This document shows positions 6,236-11,893 of a DNA stretch of 11,893 nucleotides, piece by piece. This DNA is from Streptomyces lilacinus (lineage in GTDB: Bacteria; Actinomycetota; Actinomycetes; Streptomycetales; Streptomycetaceae), in assembly GCA_000715685.1 (NCBI GenBank), contig KL569405.1, positions 15,956-27,848 of the forward strand, given 5' to 3'. Under the pieces are notes generated by a model. That model was not told the DNA's origin, searched no databases, and saw only the letters and a program-made list of their open reading frames with translations. A program made the position numbers and the translations under genes. Position 1 is the first letter of the stretch. The number at the start of each line of letters is the position of its first letter.

Positions 6236-7138
6236 GTGCGAGGCACCCGATTCACCCCCGACCGGGGGCTGACCACGCGCATGGTCAGCACGATGTTCTT
6301 CATCGGGCTGCTCTACGTGGTGTTCGTGGGCGTGCTGGTGGCGCTGCTGCGCGGGGTCTGGCCGGTCGTCCTGCTGCTCGCGGGCGGCATGTTCGTCGCC
6401 CAGTTCTGGTTCAGCGACCGGATCGCGGCCTTCGGCATGGGCGCCCGTGAGGTCGGTCCGGAGGAGGCGCCCGAGCTGCACGGTGCGGTCGACCGGCTGT
6501 GCGCGCTGGCCGACATGCCCAAGCCCCGGGTGGCGATCGCCGACAGCGACGTGCCGAACGCCTTCGCCACCGGGCGCAACCGGCGCAACGCACTCGTCTG
6601 CGCGACGACCGGGCTGCTGCGGAGGCTGGAGCCGGAGGAGCTCGAGGGCGTCCTGGCGCACGAGCTCTCCCACGTCGCGCACCGCGACGTGGCGGTGATG
6701 ACCATCGCGTCCTTCCTCGGCGTCCTGGCCGGGCTCATCACCCGGGTGGGGCTGTGGGGCGGCTTCCGCCGGATCGGCGGGCGCGACAGCAACACCGCCG
6801 TGCTGGTGGTGCTGATTCCGCTGATCAGCGCGGTGGTCTACGCGATCAGCTTCCTCCTCACGCGGATGCTCTCGCGCTACCGCGAGCTGTCCGCGGACCG
6901 CGCGGCGGCGTTCCTGACCGGCAGGCCGTCGGCGCTGGCCTCGGCGCTGACCAAGGTCACCGGGCAGATGGCCCGGATACCGACGCGCGACCTGCGGCAG
7001 GCCGAGCCGTTCAACGCGTTCTACTTCGCGCCCGCCTTCTCCAAGGACAGCCTCGGCAGGCTGCTGGACTCGCACCCGGCACTGGAGCAGCGGCTGGAAC
7101 AGCTGGGCCGGATCTCGGCCCGGCTCAGCGGCGCCTGA
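6236..7138 (+). CDS. htpX: Membrane zinc metalloprotease, M48 family (HtpX)
   Basis: A 300-residue integral membrane protease for quality control of membrane proteins. Two N-terminal membrane segments (about residues 16-38 and 41-59) precede the catalytic domain; HELSH gives zinc ligands His142 and His146 and catalytic Glu143, and Glu217 in RELSADRAA is the third ligand. Two more hydrophobic stretches (about 152-172 and 187-209) lie between HEXXH and Glu217, as in HtpX. Length is normal for the family. The start is GTG 6236, preceded by GGAGG (6225-6229) at ideal spacing; the much longer upstream reading frame is an out-of-frame shadow of the LLM gene. The next gene, pspAB, follows after 28 bases, so the two are very likely one transcript for envelope stress. 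No heat-shock operator such as a CIRCE element was seen upstream. Confidence 0.93.
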   Translation: MRGTRFTPDRGLTTRMVSTMFFIGLLYVVFVGVLVALLRGVWPVVLLLAGGMFVAQFWFSDRIAAFGMGAREVGPEEAPELHGAVDRLCALADMPKPRVAIADSDVPNAFATGRNRRNALVCATTGLLRRLEPEELEGVLAHELSHVAHRDVAVMTIASFLGVLAGLITRVGLWGGFRRIGGRDSNTAVLVVLIPLISAVVYAISFLLTRMLSRYRELSADRAAAFLTGRPSALASALTKVTGQMARIPTRDLRQAEPFNAFYFAPAFSKDSLGRLLDSHPALEQRLEQLGRISARLSGA

Positions 7139-7166
7139 CGAGGACCTGGACGAGGGGACGTCGCCC

Positions 7167-7751
7167 GTGGGATTCCTGGATGTGATTCTCGGTCGTACCA
7201 AGCCGGTCCGCCCCGACCTCGACCAGCTGTTCGCCCTGCCGTCCGCGGCCGTCACCCTGCAGGCCGGTGCCGGATTCGTGCCCACGGGGCTGGGCTCGGT
7301 GTGCTTCGCGAGCGTGGAGGGCGGGACGTTCGAACGTCTGCGGTGTGACGTGCGGGCCCTGCTGGACACCGACACGGTGCGGGGCGGGGCGCCCGTGGAG
7401 TTCAGCCAGGATTCCTACGGCTACACCTGGCTCCTCGCCCGCGCGCCCGCCGACGACACGGCGGCCCTGGTCAACGACCTGCACGCGGTCAACACCCTCC
7501 TGCAGGAGGGCGGGTTCGGCCCGCAACTGCTGTGCTCGCTGATGGGGTTCCGCGATGCCGAGCAGCGCTCGCTCGCGCTCGTCTACCTCTACAAGCGCGG
7601 CACGTTCTACCCCTTCGCGCCCGTGGCGGGCGCGGAGGGGAAACGTGACAACGGGCTGGAACTGCAGGTCAGGGCGCTGCTGGAGAACGACCTGCGGATC
7701 GAGAAGGACCTGGGCCGCTGGTTTCCCGTGTGGGCGGCTCCGGGGCTGTAA
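7167..7751 (+). CDS. pspAB: PspA-associated protein PspAB
   Basis: A 194-residue soluble protein starting MGFLDVILGRTKPVRPDLDQLFALPSA (shown here only in part of its length) and matching what I know as the actinobacterial PspA-associated protein PspAB, regularly found beside htpX. It has no signal peptide or membrane helix. Conserved-looking parts are GFVPTGLGSVCFASVEGG (about residues 36-53), the DSYGYTWLL strand (82-90), LVNDLHAVNTLLQEGGFGPQLLCS (101-124) and the FYPFAP turn (147-152). No catalytic motif is recognisable and the biochemical role is not established; association with the phage-shock/envelope-stress response is by family naming and by its partner htpX. The GTG start at 7167 has GAGGGGA (7152-7158) 8 bases upstream. 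The gene converges on padR, 27 bases from its stop codon. Confidence 0.85.
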   Translation: MGFLDVILGRTKPVRPDLDQLFALPSAAVTLQAGAGFVPTGLGSVCFASVEGGTFERLRCDVRALLDTDTVRGGAPVEFSQDSYGYTWLLARAPADDTAALVNDLHAVNTLLQEGGFGPQLLCSLMGFRDAEQRSLALVYLYKRGTFYPFAPVAGAEGKRDNGLELQVRALLENDLRIEKDLGRWFPVWAAPGL

Positions 7752-7768
7752 AGGCCTGCCTGCAGAGG

Positions 7769-7781
7769 TGACGGCACGTCA
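7769..7781. terminator. Small hairpin between convergent pspAB and padR
   Basis: TGACG-GCA-CGTCA is a perfect 5-bp stem with a 3-base loop and ends on the padR stop codon (7779-7781 read from the minus strand). It is the only inverted repeat in the 27-base convergent gap. It is short and has no T-run, so a terminator role is tentative. Confidence 0.25.
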
Positions 7782-8333
7782 GTTCGCGTCGCCGGTCGTT
7801 CCATTGCCTCTCTTCGACTTCTCCTGGACCTGCTCGGCCGCCCAGCGGGCCCACTCCTCGTACATGGCGGTGAAGCGCAGCCCGTACTCCAGGGCCAGGC
7901 GGCCGTTGACCGAGAGCGGGTCGTCGCCCCAGTCGACGGCCGCCTCCAGTTCCTTCAGGCCCGCGTGCCGGCCGGCGGCGCGCTCGGCCTCGGTGGAGAG
8001 GTAGGTGACGGCCTCGAGGGGGGTGAGGATGTTGAGGAAGAAGACCCTCAACATCGCCTCGCTGCGCCGCATCCGCTCGCGCGGGGCCTCGGTGAGCCAG
8101 TGGCGCAGCTCGGCGAGGCCCTCCTCGGTGATGGCGTACTCCTTGCGGCCCCGCGGGCCCTCCGCCGCGACCTCGAGCAGCCCGGCCTTCGCGAGCTTGC
8201 CCAGCTCTCCGTAGACCTGGCTCTGGGTGGCGGGCCAGACGTTGGTGAGCGAGGTCTCGAACCGCTTCATCAGGTCGTATCCGCTGGCGGGGCGTTCGGA
8301 GAGCAGGCCCAGCATCGCGTATCTCAAACTCAT
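7779..8333 (-). CDS. PadR-family transcriptional regulator
   Basis: A 184-residue DNA-binding repressor. Residues 1-75 form the PadR winged helix: MSLRYAMLGLLSERPASGYDLMKRF, then the recognition-helix region WPATQSQVYGELGKLAKAGLLE and the wing GRKEYAITEEG. The C-terminal half (about 85-170) is the longer helical dimerisation domain of the PadR_C (Vir_act_alpha_C) type. The ATG at 8333 is chosen because it begins the canonical MSLRYA start; an in-frame ATG at 8363 would add ten residues but lies inside the GACATGTC palindrome. On the minus strand TAAGGT lies 7 bases before the ATG, so the transcript may be nearly leaderless; a G-rich run just before the ATG could also serve as ribosome binding site. 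It is divergent from a membrane protein and carotenoid oxygenase operon, and the palindromes between them suggest autoregulation and control of that operon. The ligand is unknown. Confidence 0.92.
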   Translation of the reverse strand: MSLRYAMLGLLSERPASGYDLMKRFETSLTNVWPATQSQVYGELGKLAKAGLLEVAAEGPRGRKEYAITEEGLAELRHWLTEAPRERMRRSEAMLRVFFLNILTPLEAVTYLSTEAERAAGRHAGLKELEAAVDWGDDPLSVNGRLALEYGLRFTAMYEEWARWAAEQVQEKSKRGNGTTGDAN

Positions 8334-8356
8334 GACCCCCACCTTACATTCCACTG

Positions 8357-8396
8357 TTGACATGTCGAGGCGTGACCTTCTACCTTTGACATGTCG
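8357..8396. promoter_or_regulatory. Paired palindromic operators on the divergent padR/membrane-protein promoter
   Basis: TTGACATGTCG occurs twice, at 8357-8367 and 8386-8396, 29 bases apart; each contains the perfect 8-bp palindrome GACATGTC (8359-8366 and 8388-8395). The first copy overlaps a consensus -35 (TTGACA, 8357-8362), followed after 18 bases by a -10-like TACCTT (8381-8386), predicting a start near 8393, inside the second copy. The first copy would also sit at about -26 to -33 of a padR promoter with -10 TAAGGT (8346-8341). Placement on -35 and +1 is the classic layout for repression; binding by the adjacent PadR is inferred. Confidence 0.65.
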
Positions 8397-8427
8397 CTAC
8401 TGGAACATCGAAGACGGGGGACCCTCC

Positions 8428-8979
8428 ATGAACTACCTGCGCAGCTTCTTTCCCTGGATCGCTTTCGCGGTCGTGTCCGCGGCCGGCTGGCAGTGGGGCG
8501 CGGTCGTCGCGCTGGTGGTGGCCGTCGTGCTGCTGGTCCAGGACGTCAAGGCGGGCAGGACCGCCGAGTCGCTGATCCTGGAGGGCAGCACGGCCGTCTT
8601 CTTCGCGGGTCTCACCGCCGTGGCCTTCGCCCTGCCGCACAGCGGCCTGCAGCACTACAGCGGTGCCCTGTCGCTGGGCTGGCTCGCCCTCACCGCCTGG
8701 GCCACGCTGCTCGTCGGTCGTCCCTTCACCACCGGCATCGCCAAGCGCCAGGCGCCGCCCGAGGTCTGGGAGACCCCTCTCTTCCGCAGGATCAACGTGG
8801 TGGTCACCTCCGCCTGGGCCGCCGCCTTCACGGTCACCGCCGTGGCTCTGACCGCCGTCTACGCCGCCGGACTCGGCAGCGGGGTGTCCATCCCCGTGCA
8901 GATAGCGGGGTTCTACCTGCCCGTGGTCTTCACCGCCCGCTACCCCGAGCGGGCCCGGGCCCGCATGGCGCAGCACTGA
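8428..8979 (+). CDS. Small multi-pass membrane protein, unrecognised family
   Basis: A 183-residue protein that I cannot assign to a named family. Hydrophobic segments near residues 8-20, 23-38, 53-70, 79-96, 122-147 and 152-170 suggest about six membrane helices, with a short positive C-terminus (RYPERARARMAQH) that is probably cytoplasmic. A conserved-looking loop between helices 4 and 5, GRPFTTGIAKRQAPPEVWETPLFRRIN, is the only distinctive polar region; no catalytic or metal-binding motif is evident. The start ATG has GGGGGA (about 8416-8421) 6-7 bases upstream; the longer frame starting at 8227 reads through padR and its operators and is discarded. It is the first gene of an apparent operon with the carotenoid oxygenase (62-base gap) and is driven by the promoter carrying the GACATGTC pair. 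A role in transport or membrane placement of the oxygenase's substrate or product is a guess only. Confidence 0.82.
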   Translation: MNYLRSFFPWIAFAVVSAAGWQWGAVVALVVAVVLLVQDVKAGRTAESLILEGSTAVFFAGLTAVAFALPHSGLQHYSGALSLGWLALTAWATLLVGRPFTTGIAKRQAPPEVWETPLFRRINVVVTSAWAAAFTVTAVALTAVYAAGLGSGVSIPVQIAGFYLPVVFTARYPERARARMAQH

Positions 8980-9041
8980 GCAGCAAGGCATTGGTACGGC
9001 AGCAGAAGCACCGAGACCTGATCCCTAGGAGTGCCCGCACC

Positions 9042-10388
9042 ATGACGACGACCCCAGCCCACCTCGCCGGAAACTTCGCGCCGGTGACCGAAGAGCTGAC
9101 CGCCCACGACCTGCACGTCACCGGAGCCATTCCGCCCGAGCTCAGCGGCTGGTACGTGCGCAACGGGCCCAATCCGCAGGAGGCCGCCTCCGGCCACTGG
9201 TTCCTCGGCGACGGCATGGTGCACGGGGTACGCCTGGAAGGTGGCCGGGCCACCTCCTACCGCAACCGCTGGGTCCGCACCTCCACCTTCACCCACGGCG
9301 CCCCGGGCCTCCGCGAGGACGGCACGCGCGACCTTGCGGCAGGGGTCGCCAACACCCACGTCGTGCGGCACGCGGGCCGCACGCTGGCGCTGGTCGAGTC
9401 GTCCTTCCCCTACGAGCTGGACCTGCGGGAGGGGCGCGAGCTGGAGACGGTCGGGCCGTACGACTTCGGCGGCCGGCTCACGCGGCCCATGACCGCCCAC
9501 CCCAAGACCTGCCCCGACACCGGGGAGCTGCACTTCTTCGGCTACGGCGGTGCGAGCGGCGATCCCTTTCTGACCTACCACCGTGCCGACGCCGACGGCG
9601 AGTTGACGATCAACCGCACGATCGACGTCCCCGCGCTGACGATGATGCACGACTTCCACCTCACCGCCGGCCACGTCGTCTTCATGGACCTGCCCGTCGT
9701 CTTCGACGAGGACCGGGCACGCGGTGGCGGAATGCCCTTCGCGTGGGACGCCGGCCACGGCGCCAGGCTGGGGGTACTGCGCCGCGACGACCCGCACGGC
9801 GAGGTGCGCTGGCTGCCGATCGAGCCCTGCTACGTCTTCCACGCGCTCAACGCCCATGACGAGAGCGACGCCGACGGGGAGCGCATCGTCCTCCACGTCA
9901 TCCGCTACCCCCACCTCTTCGGTGGGGAGAAGCACGGTTCGGCCCTTCCTGCGCTGTGGCGGTGGACCATCGACCTCACCCGCGGCAAGGTCGTCGAGGA
10001 GCAACTGGACGACCAGCCCTGCGAGTTCCCCCGCATCGACGACCGGCTTGCCGGTCATGCCGCCCGGTACGGGCATGTCGCCGTCGCCGAGTCGCCCGGC
10101 TCCGGGCCGGTGCCGGGAGAGCTGGTCCGCTACGACCTGCGCACCGGTTCGACGACCCGGCACGTCTTCGGTCCCGGCCGCACCCCGGCCGAGGCGGCGT
10201 TCGTGCCCGCGGACGACACGCCGGGCGGCCCGGGCTGGCTGCTCACCTACGTCCATGATGCCGCCACGGACACCAGCGACCTCGTGATACTCGACGCCGA
10301 CGACCTCGCGGCGCCTCCGGTGGCGTCCATACATCTGCCGCAGCGCGTGCCGTACGGGTTCCACGGCAACTGGCTGGCCGACCGCTGA
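9042..10388 (+). CDS. Carotenoid cleavage oxygenase (RPE65/CCD family)
   Basis: A 448-residue non-haem iron dioxygenase of the seven-bladed propeller family that splits carotenoid, apocarotenoid or stilbene double bonds. The N-terminal VTGAIPPELSGWYVRNGPNP and HWFLGDGMVHGV are family hallmarks. The four iron-binding histidines are visible: His153 (TAHPK), His203 (MMHDF), His267 (VFHALNAH) and His441 (GFHGNW); likely second-shell glutamates are Glu119 (VESSFP), Glu329 (CEFPRI) and Glu384 (EAAFVP). All are intact, so it should bind iron. There is no signal peptide. The ATG at 9042 follows AGGAG (9027-9031) by 10 bases. It is the second gene of the operon with the membrane protein and probably under PadR control. 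No carotenoid biosynthesis gene is in the window, so the substrate is unknown; a phenolic (stilbene-type) substrate would also fit PadR regulators, several of which respond to phenolics. The stop codon lies in an 8-bp palindrome shared with merR. Confidence 0.93.
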   Translation: MTTTPAHLAGNFAPVTEELTAHDLHVTGAIPPELSGWYVRNGPNPQEAASGHWFLGDGMVHGVRLEGGRATSYRNRWVRTSTFTHGAPGLREDGTRDLAAGVANTHVVRHAGRTLALVESSFPYELDLREGRELETVGPYDFGGRLTRPMTAHPKTCPDTGELHFFGYGGASGDPFLTYHRADADGELTINRTIDVPALTMMHDFHLTAGHVVFMDLPVVFDEDRARGGGMPFAWDAGHGARLGVLRRDDPHGEVRWLPIEPCYVFHALNAHDESDADGERIVLHVIRYPHLFGGEKHGSALPALWRWTIDLTRGKVVEEQLDDQPCEFPRIDDRLAGHAARYGHVAVAESPGSGPVPGELVRYDLRTGSTTRHVFGPGRTPAEAAFVPADDTPGGPGWLLTYVHDAATDTSDLVILDADDLAAPPVASIHLPQRVPYGFHGNWLADR

Positions 10389-10399
10389 GGTCTCAGCGG
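10382..10399. terminator. Bidirectional palindrome holding both convergent stop codons
   Basis: CCGCTGAG-GT-CTCAGCGG is a perfect 8-bp inverted repeat with a 2-base centre (7-bp stem with a 4-nt loop as RNA). The oxygenase TGA (10386-10388) and the merR TGA (10393-10395, minus strand) are in opposite arms, 4 bases apart. The symmetry means both transcripts would fold the same hairpin. There is no T-run, which is common in high-GC actinomycetes. Confidence 0.55.
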
Positions 10400-11267
10400 G
10401 GAAGCACGAGGCCGTCCATGGTGCGGGCCCGGACCTCGCGCTCGGTGGCGGCGGCGACGAAGGCGGCGACGTTCTCCGCCCCGACGAGGTCGCGGACCGC
10501 TCGCACGGGGGAGGGCCTCCTCGTCGGTCGCCCCGGTGATCGGTTCGCCGTGCATTTCGACCGTCGGTGGGACGGCCAGGTGGTCGCGCAGGTGGCGGGT
10601 GGCCAGGGCCCGCATGGCGCGGGCCAGTTCGGAGTCGACGGTCTGCTGGGCGAGCGGGCGCAGACGACGTACGAGGTCGGCGGCCTCGTCGGCCTCCTCG
10701 TCCGTGGGCGGATGGTCCAGGTACTGGTGAAAGACGTGCTCGGTGGTGAAGTCGAGGAAGCGGGAGGCGATGTGTTCGACATGGACGCGGAGTTCGCGCA
10801 GATGACCGGAGATCGCGGCCAGCGGCACCCCCGCCGCGTGGAGCTCGGCCGCGACGGACAGCAGCCGGGGACTGGGCACGAGGAAGTCATCCGGGGAGGA
10901 CGCCAGCGGGACGAGGATGCCGAGCTCCACCGCCTCCTCCACCGCGGCGTCGTCCCGTTCCCCGCCGAACGCCTCGCCCAGCTCGGAGCGGGTGGTCCGA
11001 CCGGGTTCCTCGTCGGTCCAGGGACCGTCGATCTCGGCGACCAGCCCCAGCACCCCGCCCAGCCCGCGGCCGGTGTCCCAGGCCTCGAGCAGTTCCTTGA
11101 TGCTGGCCAGGGTGTAGCCCCGGTCGAGGAGGCCGGTGATCCGGCGGAGTCGCACGAGGTGGGCGTCGCCGTAGTATAAGAGACAGGTCCTGGTAGGCGC
11201 GGATCGTGCGGACCGTGGCGCCGCTGCGATGGGCCAGGTCCTCGATCCGGTACTCCGCTTCCGGCAC
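10393..11267 (-). pseudogene. MerR-family transcriptional regulator, frame broken twice
   Basis: The gene starts at GTG 11267, with AGGGAG (11277-11272) 5 bases upstream overlapping the stop of the preceding gene, so it is coupled to it. The first 27 codons give a normal MerR helix-turn-helix (YRIEDLAHRSGATVRTIRAYQD). At 11186-11174 the sequence becomes CTGTCTCTTATAC and the frame shifts; homology resumes in another frame with YYGDAHLVRLRRITGLLDRGYTLASIKELLEAWDTG and continues through a long C-terminal effector domain. A second shift occurs at a run of five G (10507-10511, C on the coding strand): with one base fewer, DEEALP continues as VRAVRDLVGAENVAAFVAAATEREVRARTMDGLVLPR to the stop at 10393. 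About 14 residues of the helix-turn-helix wing are missing. Both lesions look like sequencing or assembly errors rather than decay, because the remainder reads cleanly and keeps normal codon bias. The real gene is probably intact, near 300 residues. Confidence 0.85.
11174..11186 (+). other. Tn5/Nextera mosaic-end remnant (GTATAAGAGACAG)
   Basis: The 13 bases GTATAAGAGACAG are identical to the inner end of the 19-bp Tn5 mosaic end used in tagmentation libraries (AGATGTGTATAAGAGACAG); the next base outward (A instead of T) no longer matches. It sits precisely where the merR frame breaks and is far more A/T-rich than its neighbourhood. Only one end is present, with no transposon body, so a residual adapter in the assembly is the best explanation. 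Confidence 0.88.
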
Positions 11268-11276
11268 GGGGGCTCC

Positions 11277-11893
11277 CTACGCGATGGCCGCGCGGCCCAC
11301 GGCACCCGCCACCGCGCGGGCCGCGGGAGAGGTCGCCAGGTAGTCGAGGGCTCTCTGCAACGAGCCCTCCTGCGACGGGTGGTAGGAACGCCGCAGGTAG
11401 CGGGGGACGGCGGCACCCAGCTGCCGCCAGCTGGGCAGCAGCCCCTTCGCCACCGCCCGTTTGTGCTCGCGGAGCGAGTAGCGCAGCCGGCCGGCCAGCC
11501 ACGGGTCGTGACGGATGAGGTAGGCCGCGCCCCACGCCCAGAGGTAGAGGAGCACCGGCGCGGTGACGGCCATGCCCGCCAGCCGTCTTGCGTAGCGGGC
11601 GGGGTCCTCGCCGCCGCAGTGCTCGTACATGTCGAAGGCCACCGACCGGTGCTCGACCTCCTCCGCGCCGTGCCAGCGCAGCAGGTCCAGCATCACGGGG
11701 TCGGGGGCGGCGCGGTCGAGCCCGTTCTCCCCGAGCACCCAGTCGCCGAGCACGGCGGTGAACTGCTCGACCGCGGCGACCACGGACAGCCGGTAGCGCA
11801 GCCACTCCCGCTCGCCGATCGGCAGGCCGAACGGCGGGCGCTCGCCCAGCAGCACCTCGAAGAGGAAGTCCATGTGCCGGGTGTACGCCGTGG
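11277..11893 (-). CDS. Predicted metal-dependent hydrolase, PF10118 type (5' end outside window)
   Basis: The frame remains open to the window edge (TAYTRH precedes the internal ATG at 11873), so the start lies beyond; about 205 residues are visible. It matches the family I know as predicted metal-dependent hydrolases (PF10118, COG3687), helical proteins related to ferritin-like di-iron folds. Visible hallmarks are MDFLFEVLLGERPPFGLPIGEREWLRYRLSVVAAVEQFTAVLGDW and WHGAEEVEHRSVAFDMYEHC, whose EExEH cluster is a likely metal site; the other metal-binding motif expected from the family would be in the missing N-terminal part. A hydrophobic stretch (GMAVTAPVLLYLWAWGAAYLI) may associate with membrane. 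No activity has been firmly assigned to the family as far as I know. The TAG stop overlaps the ribosome binding site of merR, 9 bases before its GTG, so they form one operon in which MerR probably controls the hydrolase. Confidence 0.85.
   Translation of the reverse strand, partial: TAYTRHMDFLFEVLLGERPPFGLPIGEREWLRYRLSVVAAVEQFTAVLGDWVLGENGLDRAAPDPVMLDLLRWHGAEEVEHRSVAFDMYEHCGGEDPARYARRLAGMAVTAPVLLYLWAWGAAYLIRHDPWLAGRLRYSLREHKRAVAKGLLPSWRQLGAAVPRYLRRSYHPSQEGSLQRALDYLATSPAARAVAGAVGRAAIA

Noticed and set aside
8227..8427. An upstream extension of the membrane protein gene
   Set aside because: It would run antisense through padR and over the operators; ATG 8428 has a good G-rich ribosome binding site and begins directly at the first hydrophobic segment.
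11174..11186. A genuine transposon insertion or excision scar in merR
   Set aside because: A Tn5 insertion would leave two mosaic ends, a transposon body and a 9-base target duplication; only 13 bases of one end are present, with loss of gene sequence.

Overview
The window is very GC-rich (roughly 70% or more by eye), with strong G/C third-position bias, frequent GTG starts and the gene set of a high-GC actinomycete. Protein types and gene order (cydCD, DosS-like kinase, M23 peptidase, HAD phosphatase, LLM oxidoreductase, htpX-pspAB, padR, carotenoid oxygenase) point to Streptomyces or a close relative, at a conserved chromosomal locus rather than a mobile island. No tRNA, rRNA, IS, CRISPR or phage gene was seen, and no gene-free stretch exceeds about 160 bases.

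Layout. 1-1125 (+) is the 3' end of a CydC-type ABC exporter half, followed (+) by a two-GAF sensor histidine kinase of the DevS/DosS type, a four-unit 21-bp tandem repeat that begins inside the kinase's last codons, and a secreted M23 peptidase. A minus-strand HAD phosphatase (4188-5054) faces the peptidase and diverges from a plus-strand LLM flavin oxidoreductase (5199-6098); both divergent starts look leaderless. Next come htpX and pspAB (+, one operon, envelope stress), convergent with a minus-strand PadR repressor gene. PadR diverges from a two-gene plus operon: a small multi-pass membrane protein and a carotenoid cleavage oxygenase. The PadR/membrane-protein intergenic region holds two copies of the palindrome GACATGTC placed on a promoter, the best regulatory signal here. 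At the right end a minus-strand operon encodes a PF10118-type metal-dependent hydrolase (cut by the window edge) and a MerR-family regulator, which converges on the oxygenase gene through a palindrome containing both stop codons.

Main oddities. The merR gene is broken twice. One lesion carries a 13-base exact match to the Tn5/Nextera mosaic end, so it is almost certainly a library-adapter or assembly artefact; the other is one extra base in a homopolymer. The kinase's first GAF domain lacks the roughly 35-residue segment that carries the haem-ligating histidine in mycobacterial DosS. I found no clearly new multi-gene system. The least-described unit is the PadR, membrane protein and carotenoid oxygenase module with its paired operators.
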